From positions 1-64,000 of the forward strand of contig NZ_JABGCH010000022.1 of the NCBI RefSeq assembly GCF_019799945.1: DNA of 64,000 nucleotides, read 5' to 3'. Positions 34,796-43,266 of the stretch are shown piece after piece (position 1 is the first letter of the stretch; the number at the start of each line of letters is the position of its first letter). The DNA comes from Modestobacter marinus. Lineage in GTDB: Bacteria; Actinomycetota; Actinomycetes; Mycobacteriales; Geodermatophilaceae. The position numbers and the translations under genes are program-made. The notes beneath the pieces are model-generated. The model made no database searches and was not told the DNA's origin. It worked only from the letters and a program-made list of their open reading frames with translations.

Positions 34796-36841
34796 TCAGC
34801 GCAGCAGCCGGTCGCTCAGCTCCGCCGCGGTCATCGGCACGCCGATGAAGTAGCCCTGCGCGGAGTGGCAGCCGAGTTCCCGGAGCCGGGCGAGCTGTTC
34901 GGCCGTCTCCACCCCCTCGGCGACGGTCAGCAGGTCGAGGGCCGAGCTGAGGCGGATCACCGCCTCCACGATGGCGGTGCTGGTCGGGTCGTCCCCGAGC
35001 CCCTGGGTGAAGCTCTGGTCCAGCTTCACGACGTCCACCGGGATCTGCCGCAGCCAGGCCAGTGAGCAGTACCCGGTGCCGAAGTCGTCCAGGGACACGT
35101 GGAGCCCCAGCGCCCGGACGGCCCCGACGGTCTCGATCGTGCGGGACAGGTCGGCCACCGCCGCCCGCTCGGTGATCTCGATCTCCAGCTTGCCGGGGTC
35201 GACACCGGTCTCGGCGAGCGTGGCCCTCACCAGCTCGAGCATCGTCGGGTCGATGAGCTCCTCGTGGGAGAAGTTGATCTGGACGCCGATCCCGCGGCCG
35301 CTCTGCGCCCAGGCCGCCACCTGCTCGGCCGCCGTCCGGAGCACCCACGCCCCGATCGGGAGCAGCAGCCCGGCCTCCTCGGCCAGCCCGAGGAAGTCCG
35401 CCGGCCGGAGCAGGCCCCGCTCGGGGTGCTCCCACCGCAGCAGCGCCTCGGCGGAGAACACCTCGTCGTCGGCGAGGCGGAGCTTGGGCTGGTAGAGCAC
35501 CCGGAGCTGGTCGCTGACCAAGGCCCGGCGGAGCTCGGCCGCCAGGTGGAACCGCTGGCTGACGCTCTCGCTGAGCGTTCCGGAGTACAGCTGCACCCGG
35601 CCACCGCCCCGGTGCTTGGCCTCGTACAGCGCGGTGTCGGCTTCCCGCACCAGCAGCTCGGCGTCCTGCGGGGGGTGCGGGGAGAGCGCGACACCCACCG
35701 AGGTGCCGACGAGGAGCTCCTCCGGCCCGTCCTCCAGCCGGTACGGGCCGGCGACCGCGGCCACCACCCGCTCGGCCAGATGGCCGGCCTGCTCCTCGTC
35801 GGCGAGCTCCGGGCAGAGGACGGCGAACTCGTCGCCGCCGAGCCTGGCCACCGTGTCGGCGGGACGGACCGCGCCGCGCAGCCGCTGGCCGACCTGCCGG
35901 AGCAGGGCGTCTCCGGCGGCGTGGCCGAAGCTGTCATTGATCAGCTTGAAGCGGTCGAGGTCGCAGAAGAGCACCGCGACCCGGAGCCGGGGGTGCCGGG
36001 ACGCGGTGGCGAGCGCGAGCTCCAGGTGGTCGATGAACAGCGTCCGGTTGGCCAGCCCGGTCAGGGCGTCGTGGGTGGCCGCGTACTCCAGACGGGCACG
36101 CAGCTCCACGGGCACGGTGACGTCGCGCCAGTTGACGACGACGGCGTGGACCCCCGGCGTCCCCAGGTGGTTGGAGCCGCGGCCGTGGACCCAGCGGACC
36201 TGGCCGTCCTTGCTGCGGACCCGGTGCTCCGCCTCGACCACCGCTCCCGCGGGTGCGGACACAACGTCGGCGAAGGTCTGCTCGACCTGGGCCCGGTCCC
36301 GGGGGTCCAGCATCATCCGGAAGTGGCGGCCGACCAGCTCCGCGGGCGTGTAGCCCAGCACCTGGGCAGCCCCGGGGCTGATGTACCGGGTGATGCCGGA
36401 GGCGTCGAGGACGTGGACGACGTCGACGGCGGCCTCGACGAGCGCGCGGAACCCGCGCTCCTGCACCGGCGGGGGGAGGGGGCCCTCCGGGCAGATCAGC
36501 CCCACCACCCGGTCGCCGACGCCGACGGCGTCCACGCAGGCCGGGCTCTCGGGGGCGTCCCCCGACGGGAGGGCGAGCCGTGACCAGCCGCCGTCCGTCA
36601 CCAGCCGGGCCATCTCGGGCACGAGGTCCTCCCCGGACGGCTCCGCCACCTGGCTGATCCGGGTGCCCGGCGTCAGCACGGGTTCCAGCAGCCGGGCGGC
36701 GGCGCCGGTGAACTGCTCGACGACGAAATCGCCGGCCTCACCCCGCTGGTCCGGGACCGCCCGGAAGACGACGGCGCCGTGCGCGGGGTGCACCTGCAGT
36801 GCGGCCAGCACCGCGGCGTCCGTGTCGCCCTGGTCGGCCAT
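34796..36841 (-). CDS. PAS-GGDEF-EAL cyclic-di-GMP enzyme
   Basis: A 681-residue cytoplasmic protein. A PAS domain (about 130-245, ITRYISPGAAQVLGYTPAEL) precedes GGDEF (about 250-410) and EAL (about 425-675). The active site LGGDEF is intact, and an RPAD I-site lies five residues before it, so product inhibition is possible. The EAL half keeps AEALLRW, EITER, DDFGTGYCSL, VKLDQSF, AEGVET and the AQGY Gln, the residues needed for phosphodiesterase activity. Both synthesis and breakdown of c-di-GMP are plausible. The ATG has AGGAGGTG upstream. No hydrophobic segments are seen. Confidence 0.93.
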   Translation of the reverse strand: MADQGDTDAAVLAALQVHPAHGAVVFRAVPDQRGEAGDFVVEQFTGAAARLLEPVLTPGTRISQVAEPSGEDLVPEMARLVTDGGWSRLALPSGDAPESPACVDAVGVGDRVVGLICPEGPLPPPVQERGFRALVEAAVDVVHVLDASGITRYISPGAAQVLGYTPAELVGRHFRMMLDPRDRAQVEQTFADVVSAPAGAVVEAEHRVRSKDGQVRWVHGRGSNHLGTPGVHAVVVNWRDVTVPVELRARLEYAATHDALTGLANRTLFIDHLELALATASRHPRLRVAVLFCDLDRFKLINDSFGHAAGDALLRQVGQRLRGAVRPADTVARLGGDEFAVLCPELADEEQAGHLAERVVAAVAGPYRLEDGPEELLVGTSVGVALSPHPPQDAELLVREADTALYEAKHRGGGRVQLYSGTLSESVSQRFHLAAELRRALVSDQLRVLYQPKLRLADDEVFSAEALLRWEHPERGLLRPADFLGLAEEAGLLLPIGAWVLRTAAEQVAAWAQSGRGIGVQINFSHEELIDPTMLELVRATLAETGVDPGKLEIEITERAAVADLSRTIETVGAVRALGLHVSLDDFGTGYCSLAWLRQIPVDVVKLDQSFTQGLGDDPTSTAIVEAVIRLSSALDLLTVAEGVETAEQLARLRELGCHSAQGYFIGVPMTAAELSDRLLR

Positions 36842-36956
36842 CACACCTCCTGGGAGAGGGGGCCGCCCACACATTCGCACAGTTCGGCGGCCGGATGGCC
36901 GCCGGATGCCCCCGTTCCGACCGCACCCGGCTCCTCGCCCGGGGCTCGCCCGATCC

Positions 36957-36985
36957 GGGGGCCGGGGGCAGGGGCAGGGGCAGGG
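36957..36985 (+). repeat. G-run tract, candidate G-quadruplex
   Basis: Five runs of three to five G separated by two-base spacers (CC or CA) within 29 bases, in the 289-bp gap between the GGDEF-EAL gene and tRNA-His. The period of GGGGCA units looks like a short slippage repeat. Folding is a prediction. Confidence 0.5.
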
Positions 36986-37093
36986 CACGACCGCACGCGC
37001 CACGCCGATCGGTCTGGTGACCGGTCCTCGACACCCCGCCCGCCTGGGCGCTCGACGCGTGGCCCGGTCGGAGCCGAGCCCCCGGGAACGGAC

Positions 37094-37125
37094 GAGGCCC
37101 TGGTCAGTTGCCTGACCAGGGCCTC
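37094..37125 (-). terminator. Strong hairpin downstream of tRNA-His
   Basis: A perfect 14-bp stem, GAGGCCCTGGTCAG with its complement, around a 4-nt loop, 5 bp beyond the encoded CCA end of tRNA-His. No T-run. Terminator by position and stability. Confidence 0.65.
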
Positions 37126-37130
37126 TCCTG

Positions 37131-37207
37131 TGGGGTGAGTGACGGGACTCGAACCCGCGACATCCAGGATCACAACCTGGCGCTCTACCAGCTGAGCTAC
37201 ACCCACC
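37131..37207 (-). tRNA. tRNA-His (anticodon GTG), with G-1 and CCA encoded
   Basis: The minus strand gives acceptor GTGGGTG pairing with CACTCAC (one G-T pair), D arm AGCTCAGCTGGTAGAGC, anticodon stem CCAGG/CCTGG around TTGTGAT (anticodon GTG) and T loop GGTTCGAGTCC. The extra G at -1 (37207) faces a C at position 73, the identity mark of tRNA-His. CCA is encoded at 37131-37133. Confidence 0.97.
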
Positions 37208-37264
37208 GTCGCTCGCCGCCACCGGGGTGGCCGCGCGAACCGACGTAACGATACCCGGCCCGGG

Positions 37265-37945
37265 TCAGCTCGCTGCCGGGGCCTCCGCGTCCGGCGTGCC
37301 CTCGTCGGCCGCACCGGCCGCGAGCACCGGGGCGAACGCCGTGACGGCGGCGGCCGACGCGGCCTGGGCCTGCTCGCTCGAGGGGCCGGGATCGGGCACG
37401 AAGAGGGTCTGCCGGTAGTAGGCCAGCTCGCGGATGGACTCGAGGATGTCGGCGAGGGCCCGGTGGGCCAGACCCTTCTGCGGCTGGGCGAAGTAGACCC
37501 GGGGGTACCAGCGGCGGGCCAGCTCCTTCACCGAGGACACGTCGACCATCCGGTAGTGCAGGTGGTCGTCGAGCTCGGGCATGTCCCGGGCGAGGAACCC
37601 GCGATCGGTGCCGATCGAGTTGCCGCAGAGCGGGGCGCTGCGCCGATCGGGCACGAATCGCCGCACGTACTCGAGGACCTGGGCCGAGGCCTCCTCGAGC
37701 GTCACCGTCGAGTCGCGCACCGCCTCGGTGAGCCCGGACTTCGCGTGCATCTCCGCGACGACGCCGACCATCCCCGCGAGGTCCTCGTCGTCGGCGTGGA
37801 TCACCAGGTCGAGCCCCGGGTCCAGGACGTTGAGCTGGGAGTCGGTGACCACGACGGCGACCTCGATGAGCTTGTCCCGGACCAGGTCCAGTCCGGTCAT
37901 CTCGCAGTCGATCCAGACCAGGTTGCTCGGCGCGGTGTCAGCCAC
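37265..37945 (-). CDS. orn: Oligoribonuclease
   Basis: A 226-residue DEDDh 3'-5' exonuclease that finishes RNA decay by cutting di- to short oligonucleotides, including pGpG from c-di-GMP. ExoI is [12 protein letters not shown]; ExoII contains [17 protein letters not shown]; ExoIII has [18 protein letters not shown]. The core is about 185 residues, and an Ala-rich C-terminal extension of some 35 residues is added. The GTG at 37945 gives the family start [11 protein letters not shown]. In mycobacteria and streptomycetes orn also lies next to a tRNA-His, as here. Confidence 0.95.
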   Translation of the reverse strand: MADTAPSNLVWIDCEMTGLDLVRDKLIEVAVVVTDSQLNVLDPGLDLVIHADDEDLAGMVGVVAEMHAKSGLTEAVRDSTVTLEEASAQVLEYVRRFVPDRRSAPLCGNSIGTDRGFLARDMPELDDHLHYRMVDVSSVKELARRWYPRVYFAQPQKGLAHRALADILESIRELAYYRQTLFVPDPGPSSEQAQAASAAAVTAFAPVLAAGAADEGTPDAEAPAAS

Positions 37946-38192
37946 GTCGCGCCACCCTACGCACCGGTGCACTCCGGCGCTCGGGCCGCGGCGGCGGCCC
38001 GGTGTCCCCGGTCGGGGCGGCCGGCCGATGACCGCGCCCGCCGCGCGGCGCGCCCCGCGGTGGGCCCGAGGAGCCGGGCCGATGACGTACCGTCGTCCGG
38101 GTCCGCCCGTGGGCCCCGTGCCGGGCGGCGACCGTGTGGCCGGGGTCGCGCCCGGGCTGCGCTGCCCCTGTCGTCTGCGCCCGGGAGAGTCC

Positions 38193-40040
38193 GTGCTGAT
38201 CCTCACGCCGACCCCGCTGGAGACGGCGGCAGAGCGTGCGTTCTTCGCCGAGCTCGCCGACTGGGACACCGGCGGTGGCGTCCGGGGAGCGGTGATGGCC
38301 GCCCGTCCGGCGGTCGAGGGGCCGATGCACCGCCGGCTGTCCGACGCCGTCCTCTTCGTTCCCGAGGGCCTCGCCGTCGTGCGGGTCGTCGAGGTGGAGC
38401 GCCAGTCCGGCATCGTGACCGCGACACCCGACGGTGCCTGGACGATCGGCCCGGGGAACGCCCCCGGCGACGTGCTCCAGCTGTCCGGCGGCGGCTCCAC
38501 ACCGCTCGACGGCCTCATGCGGGCGGGCATGGAGGCCGCCGTGACGCTGCGCCGCGCGGGCCTCGACCCGGGGCGCATCGCCCGGCTGGCCGTCCTCGTC
38601 GGCGCCGTCACCGGCCTCAACCCGCCCGACGGCGACCTCGGTGAGGGCGACCAGGTGGCGCTGCTGGACCCCCGCTCGCTGCTGCTCGGCGTCGCGCGCG
38701 CCAGCCGCTACGCCGGCACCGACAACCCGCGGCTGTGGACGACGGCCGACGTGCGGGCCGCGATCGAGGCCCTCGGTGTGCCCGGCCGCACCCCGACGGT
38801 GGAGGAGCTGAACGGCGAGGGCTTTCCTTACTCGCCCTACGTGCTGCGCCGGCCCGACCTGCTGACGCCCGCGACCCTCAACGCCAAGCCGACCCGGGTG
38901 GCCGCCGAGCCCGCTCCGGAGGTCCCGGACCGAGTCGCCCCGGCCGGACCGATCGTCGACCCGGCCGCCGCTGCCCGGGTCGCCGCCGCCGCGGTGGCCG
39001 CGCAGGCGGAGGCCGAGGCGGAGGCCGCCGCAGCGCCCGCCCCGGCCCACGAACCGGCGGCGCAGGCGGCCGCGGCCGCTGTTCCCCCGCCGTCGACGGG
39101 GCAGGACCCGGTCGTCGCCGCTGCGCCCGCGCCCCCGGCCGTTCCGCCGCAGACCCCGCGGGTGCCGTCGACGGGCGTCCTCCCGACGCAGTTGCAGCAG
39201 GCCCGCTCCGGCGACACCGTCGCGCTGGTCTCCGAGCCCGGCGGCGCGCGCCCGGGGGAGGAGACCGGCGGCATCGGCGGCCTGTTCGCTGCTCCGGCTC
39301 CGCAGACCGCCGGGTCCAGGCAGCCGCCCGTGCCGCCGCCGGTGCAGCGCGAGCTGCCCCCGGAGCTGCGGCCGCGCCGCCGGGCTCCGTCGGGCGACGA
39401 CCCGGACGAGCAGGAGCGGCCCCGGCGCGCCCGCTCCGCGCTGCTCGTCGCCGCCGCGGTGACCGTCGTGCTGGTCCTCCTGGTGGTCGGCGTCCTAACG
39501 TTCACCGGCCGGGACAACGACACCCCCGCCGACCAGGCCGGCGCCACCACCGCGGCCCCCGACACGCCCGCGCCCGCCGCCGGGCTGACGCCGGGCGCGA
39601 CCGAGGTCGTCAACGGGATCACGTTCACCCTGCAGGTCCAGCAGAGCGACACCAGCTGCCGGGGGCACTCCTACAGCTCGGTGGCCGCGTTCTTCGGCAA
39701 CTCGGACTGCACCGCGCTCGACCGGTGGCTCTGGTCGGCCGATCCCGACGGCCGCCCCGCGGTCGTCTCGGTGGCTCGGATCGAGATGCCCGATGCCGCC
39801 GGGGCCGGGGCGCTGCGGTCGCTCGCGGACACCGACGGCAGTGGCAACGTCAACGACCTGCTGCGCGAGGGGGTCAGCTGGGACGGCGGCCCGGACCGGC
39901 TGCGCAACGCCGAGTACGCCAGCTCCCAGCAGGGCAGCACGGTGACCATCGTGGAGACGTCCTGGACCGGTGAGGCAGGGGCGACCTCCGCGCTCGACGC
40001 CCTCGCCAGCGCCGCCCTGTCCCTGCCGCCGGCCGCCTGA
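38193..40040 (+). CDS. Large single-pass membrane protein of unknown function
   Basis: A 615-residue protein not recognised. Residues 1-230 form a compact N-terminal domain ([19 protein letters not shown] at the start, [19 protein letters not shown] at the end). Residues 235-410 are a disordered Ala/Pro linker. One membrane helix ([20 protein letters not shown]) lies at about 415-437 after an Arg-rich stop-transfer side, so the first part is cytoplasmic and the last 175 residues are outside. The outer domain has two Cys (TSCRGHS and NSDCTAL) that could form a disulfide. GTG at 38193 has GGGAGAG upstream. A conserved actinobacterial envelope protein is a guess. Confidence 0.75.
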   Translation: MLILTPTPLETAAERAFFAELADWDTGGGVRGAVMAARPAVEGPMHRRLSDAVLFVPEGLAVVRVVEVERQSGIVTATPDGAWTIGPGNAPGDVLQLSGGGSTPLDGLMRAGMEAAVTLRRAGLDPGRIARLAVLVGAVTGLNPPDGDLGEGDQVALLDPRSLLLGVARASRYAGTDNPRLWTTADVRAAIEALGVPGRTPTVEELNGEGFPYSPYVLRRPDLLTPATLNAKPTRVAAEPAPEVPDRVAPAGPIVDPAAAARVAAAAVAAQAEAEAEAAAAPAPAHEPAAQAAAAAVPPPSTGQDPVVAAAPAPPAVPPQTPRVPSTGVLPTQLQQARSGDTVALVSEPGGARPGEETGGIGGLFAAPAPQTAGSRQPPVPPPVQRELPPELRPRRRAPSGDDPDEQERPRRARSALLVAAAVTVVLVLLVVGVLTFTGRDNDTPADQAGATTAAPDTPAPAAGLTPGATEVVNGITFTLQVQQSDTSCRGHSYSSVAAFFGNSDCTALDRWLWSADPDGRPAVVSVARIEMPDAAGAGALRSLADTDGSGNVNDLLREGVSWDGGPDRLRNAEYASSQQGSTVTIVETSWTGEAGATSALDALASAALSLPPAA

Positions 40041-40092
40041 TCCTCCCTCGGCCCCGTCCCGAGGCTCGCCCCCAGCTTGCGAGGGGGGAGGA
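40041..40092. terminator. Imperfect hairpin between convergent genes
   Basis: TCCTCCCTCG (40041-40050) pairs with CGAGG..GGGAGGA (from 40080) with a few extra G in the right arm. It fills the 63-bp gap between two converging stops. Confidence 0.4.
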
Positions 40093-40103
40093 GGACGGGT
40101 CCG

Positions 40104-40709
40104 TCAGCAGATCGGGGCCGTCGCGGCCGCCTCGGCCATCCCGGTGAGCAGCCGGGCCATCGCCGGCCGGGCCAGCCGGCCGGCGCTGTGCGGTGTGGAG
40201 TTGATCAGGCCGAACAGGGCGTGCGCCCGGGCGCGGCAGGCCGCCGTCGGCGCCTCGGGGTGCAGCCGGGCCAGCACCGCGACCCACTCCTCGACGTAGC
40301 GCCGCTGCACCTGGCGCACCCGGCGGGCGTCGGGCTCGCTCAGCACACCGAGGTCCCGGTCCTGCACGGTGATCAGCGCGGGGTTGTCCAGGGCGAACTC
40401 CACCTGGAAGGCGATCAGCGCGCGCAGCTGGGCGGCGGCGTCGTCCCCGGCGGCGGCGACCACCTCCGCGCTCCCGGCCAGCAGCCGCTCGCTGATCCGC
40501 AGCAGCATCTCGGCGAGCATCGCGTCCTTGCTCGCGAAGTGCCGGTAGATGGCCGGGCCGGTGACCCCCACGGCCGCGCCCACGTCGTCGACCCCCACCG
40601 CCCGCGCGCCGCGCTCGGCGAACAGCTGCGCCGCGGCCCGCAGGATCTGCTCGCGGCGGGAGGGCCGCGCGGCGTTGTCGTGCAGCGCGGTGTCCGGGGT
40701 GGACGGCAC
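40104..40709 (-). CDS. TetR family regulator of the acyl-CoA carboxylase locus
   Basis: A 201-residue TetR repressor. The HTH (residues about 18-62) reads REQILRAAAQLFAERGARAVGVDDV and GVTGPAIYRHFASKDAMLAEML. Its divergent position 43 bp from accD1 is the same as that of TetR regulators of branched-chain acyl-CoA genes in other actinobacteria (for example SACE-type and LiuR-like cases), so it probably senses an acyl-CoA. Target and ligand are inferred from context. Confidence 0.88.
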   Translation of the reverse strand: MPSTPDTALHDNAARPSRREQILRAAAQLFAERGARAVGVDDVGAAVGVTGPAIYRHFASKDAMLAEMLLRISERLLAGSAEVVAAAGDDAAAQLRALIAFQVEFALDNPALITVQDRDLGVLSEPDARRVRQVQRRYVEEWVAVLARLHPEAPTAACRARAHALFGLINSTPHSAGRLARPAMARLLTGMAEAAATAPIC

Positions 40710-40718
40710 GCGCTCAGG

Positions 40719-40732
40719 TTAACCGCTGTTCA
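40719..40732. promoter_or_regulatory. Imperfect inverted repeat, candidate TetR operator
   Basis: TTAAC-CGCT-GTTCA (one mismatch between arms) is centred in the 43-bp divergent region of the TetR and accD1 genes. AAC-N4-GTT cores are common in TetR acyl-CoA regulators. Weak on sequence alone. Confidence 0.35.
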
Positions 40733-40752
40733 CATCCGGGCGGGAGTCGTGG

Positions 40753-42378
40753 TTGACTCCGCTCGTGGACGCACCGGTGCTCTCCACCGCCTCCTCGGCG
40801 GACCCGGACGCGGCTGCCCGCAACGCCGGCCACCACCGGCGCCTGGCCGCCGACCTGGCCCAGCAGCTGGCCCGGGTCGCCCAGGGCGGCGGGGACCGCG
40901 CCCGGCAGCGGCACGTCGGCCGCGGCAAGCTGCTGCCCCGCGAGCGGGTCGACGCCCTGCTCGACCCGGGCAGCCCGTTCCTCGAGCTGTCGCCGCTGGC
41001 CGCGCACGGGCTCTACGACGACGAGGCGCCGGCCGCCGGGATCATCACCGGGATCGGGCGGGTGTCCGGCCGGGAGGTCGTCGTCGTCGCCAACGACGCC
41101 ACGGTCAAGGGCGGCACCTACTACCCGATGACGGTCAAGAAGCACCTGCGCGCCCAGGAGGTGGCATGGGCGAACCGGCTGCCCTGCGTCTACCTGGTCG
41201 ACTCCGGCGGCGCCTTCCTGCCGCTGCAGGACGAGGTCTTCCCCGACCGGGACCACTTCGGGCGGATCTTCTACAACCAGGCCAACCTCTCGAAAGCCGG
41301 GATCGCGCAGATCGCCGCCGTCCTCGGGTCGTGCACCGCCGGCGGCGCGTACGTGCCGGCCATGAGCGACGAGGCGGTCATCGTCCGCGGTCAGGGCACG
41401 ATCTTCCTCGGCGGCCCGCCGCTGGTGAAGGCGGCGACGGGGGAGGAGGTCACCGCCGAGGAGCTCGGCGGCGGCGAGCTGCACTCCCGGGTCAGCGGGG
41501 TCACCGACCACCTGGCCGAGGACGACGCGCACGCCCTGCAGATCGTCCGGCAGATCGTCGGCACCCTCGGCCCGCGCACCCCCCGACCGTGGGACGTCGA
41601 CCCGGTCGAGGAGCCGCTGCACCCGGCGGAGAGCCTGTACGACGTCGTCCCCGTGGACACCCGGACGCCCTACGACGTGCGCGAGGTGATCGCCCGGCTG
41701 GTCGACGGCAGCCGGTTCGCCGAGTTCAAGCCGCTCTACGGCGCCACGCTGGTGACCGGCTTCGCCCGGCTGCACGGCCACCCGGTCGGGATCATCGCCA
41801 ACAACGGGGTGCTGTTCAGCGAGTCCGCGCTCAAGGGCGCCCACTTCATCGAGTTGTGCGACCGCCGCAAGATCCCGCTGCTGTTCCTGCAGAACATCAG
41901 CGGCTTCATGGTGGGCCGCGACTACGAGGCCGGGGGTATCGCCAAGCACGGCGCCAAGATGGTCACCGCCGTCGCCTGCGCCCGGGTGCCCAAGCTGACC
42001 GTCGTCATCGGCGGCTCGTTCGGCGCGGGCAACTACTCGATGTGCGGGCGGGCGTACTCACCCCGGTTCCTGTTCACCTGGCCGAACGCGCGCATCTCGG
42101 TGATGGGCGGCGAGCAGGCGGCCAGCGTCCTGGCGCAGGTGCGGCGGGACGGGCTGGCCGCCCGCGGCGAGGAGTGGTCCGCCGAGGCCGAGGAGGCCTT
42201 CAAGGGGCCGATCCGCGCCCAGTACGAGGACCAGGGGCACCCGTACCACGCCACGGCCCGGCTCTGGGACGACGGCGTCATCGACCCCGCGCAGACCCGC
42301 ACCGTGCTCGGCCTGGCGCTGTCCGCCTGCGCCAACGCGCCCCTCGAGGAGGTCGGCTATGGCGTCTTCCGGATGTGA
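40753..42378 (+). CDS. accD1: Acyl-CoA carboxylase beta subunit, methylcrotonyl-CoA type
   Basis: A 541-residue carboxyltransferase, most like the beta subunit of 3-methylcrotonyl-CoA carboxylase (AccD1). Conserved segments are [71 protein letters not shown], and [16 protein letters not shown] in the second half. It carboxylates methylcrotonyl-CoA in leucine breakdown with the biotin subunit encoded at 43267. The start is TTG at 40753 with GGGAG at 6 nt; a GTG at 40765 is an alternative. Confidence 0.9.
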   Translation: MTPLVDAPVLSTASSADPDAAARNAGHHRRLAADLAQQLARVAQGGGDRARQRHVGRGKLLPRERVDALLDPGSPFLELSPLAAHGLYDDEAPAAGIITGIGRVSGREVVVVANDATVKGGTYYPMTVKKHLRAQEVAWANRLPCVYLVDSGGAFLPLQDEVFPDRDHFGRIFYNQANLSKAGIAQIAAVLGSCTAGGAYVPAMSDEAVIVRGQGTIFLGGPPLVKAATGEEVTAEELGGGELHSRVSGVTDHLAEDDAHALQIVRQIVGTLGPRTPRPWDVDPVEEPLHPAESLYDVVPVDTRTPYDVREVIARLVDGSRFAEFKPLYGATLVTGFARLHGHPVGIIANNGVLFSESALKGAHFIELCDRRKIPLLFLQNISGFMVGRDYEAGGIAKHGAKMVTAVACARVPKLTVVIGGSFGAGNYSMCGRAYSPRFLFTWPNARISVMGGEQAASVLAQVRRDGLAARGEEWSAEAEEAFKGPIRAQYEDQGHPYHATARLWDDGVIDPAQTRTVLGLALSACANAPLEEVGYGVFRM

Positions 42379-42384
42379 CGCGAA

Positions 42385-42408
42385 GGGCGAAAGTGGCCAC
42401 TTCCGCCC
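42385..42408. terminator. 24-bp near-perfect palindrome between convergent genes
   Basis: GGGCGAAAGTGG and CCACTTCCGCCC are complementary except at one position, with no loop. It lies six bases after the accD1 stop and ten before the end of the ferritin gene. It may act as a bidirectional terminator or be a dispersed intergenic palindrome. Confidence 0.5.
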
Positions 42409-42418
42409 CTCGGGGAGG

Positions 42419-42943
42419 TCAGGCGCCGGCGATGGAGGGCGCGGTCGGGTCGGCCGACTCGCCCTTGACCTCGCGCAGCACGTAGTCCTCGATCGTCTCC
42501 AGGTCGTGCGTGGAGCGCTTCACGATGGCGAGCAGGTCGCTCATCTTGCTGACCTCCTCGACCTGCTCCTTGATGAACCACTGCATGAACTGGTCGGAGG
42601 CGAAGTCCATCTCCTGCCGGGCGACGGCGGTGAGCCGGTTGATCTGCTCGGTGACCCGCTTCTCCTGGTCCAGCGCGAGGGCGACCGGGGCGACCACGTC
42701 GGGGAAGTCGGTGATCGGGGCCGGGATGCCCGGGATGGTGACCAGGGCGTCGGCGTCCAGCAGGTACCGCACCATCATCATCGCGTGGTTTCGCTCCTCG
42801 ACCGCCTGGTCGAAGAACAGCTGGGCGGTCTGCGGCATCGTGAGCTGGTCGAAGTAGATGGCGCAGGCGACGTACTGCTGGTGCGCGGCGAACTCGTTGC
42901 CGATCTGGGCGTTGAGCAGGTCGATGAAGGCATCGGCGGCCAT
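42419..42943 (-). CDS. Ferritin (BfrB-like, non-heme)
   Basis: A 174-residue four-helix ferritin that stores iron as a ferric core in a 24-mer shell. Ferroxidase-site residues are visible: Glu in IGNEFAAHQQY (about 17), Glu and His in AVEERNHAMMM (about 50-53), Glu in RLTAVARQEMDFAS, and Gln in WFIKEQVEEVS. There is no sign of a heme Met pair, so it is BfrB-type rather than bacterioferritin. An IdeR-like box lies about 80 bp upstream, as in mycobacteria where IdeR activates bfrB. Confidence 0.93.
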   Translation of the reverse strand: MAADAFIDLLNAQIGNEFAAHQQYVACAIYFDQLTMPQTAQLFFDQAVEERNHAMMMVRYLLDADALVTIPGIPAPITDFPDVVAPVALALDQEKRVTEQINRLTAVARQEMDFASDQFMQWFIKEQVEEVSKMSDLLAIVKRSTHDLETIEDYVLREVKGESADPTAPSIAGA

Positions 42944-43018
42944 CGGGACTCCCGGGTGTGTCGGACTTCGTCCCGCGCACGGTATCTGGCGACACGCCCA
43001 AGACGGTGGCCCACCTAC

Positions 43019-43037
43019 GAAGGCATGGCTAACCTCA
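43019..43037. promoter_or_regulatory. IdeR-like iron box between ferritin and small basic gene
   Basis: GAAGGCATGGCTAACCTCA shares 13 of 19 positions with the iron-box consensus TTAGGTTAGSCTAACCTAA, with the right half almost exact (GGCTAACCT). It is 76-94 bp before the ferritin start, the place where IdeR activates mycobacterial bfrB, and 5 bp before the small gene on the other strand. Confidence 0.5.
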
Positions 43038-43041
43038 CCAC

Positions 43042-43245
43042 GTGGCCAAGGACAAGCGCGCGTCGGCGAAGCAGCGCATGCCCAAGAAGAAGTGCTGCGA
43101 GGACAAGCCCCGGTGCAAGCGCTGCCCCCTGCGGGCCCTCGCTGAGGGCAACCTCCCCGACGGGTACACGGTCAAGAAGCGTCGGCTGGTCAAGCTCGAG
43201 AAGGCCGACGCCGTTCTCGCGAAGAGCACCCGCAAGGCGGCCTGA
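43042..43245 (+). CDS. Small basic Cys-rich protein
   Basis: A 67-residue, very basic protein with KKKCCEDKPRCKRCPLRALAEG, a CC-x6-C-x2-C cluster that could bind zinc or an iron-sulfur centre, and a Lys-rich tail (VKKRRLVKLEKA). GTG start with no ribosome site, so it is possibly leaderless. Homologous small proteins with CKRCP occur widely in actinobacteria, without known function. It shares its promoter region with ferritin. Confidence 0.75.
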   Translation: MAKDKRASAKQRMPKKKCCEDKPRCKRCPLRALAEGNLPDGYTVKKRRLVKLEKADAVLAKSTRKAA

Positions 43246-43266
43246 CCGCCCCTCCCGCGACGGGGG

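Noticed and set aside
34796-37222. GGDEF-EAL protein extended to 37222
   Set aside because: The extension would run through tRNA-His; AGGAGGTG before the ATG at 36841 fixes the start.
42985-43018. A second IdeR box directly before the listed one
   Set aside because: Only about 8 of 19 positions match, and the left half does not fit.
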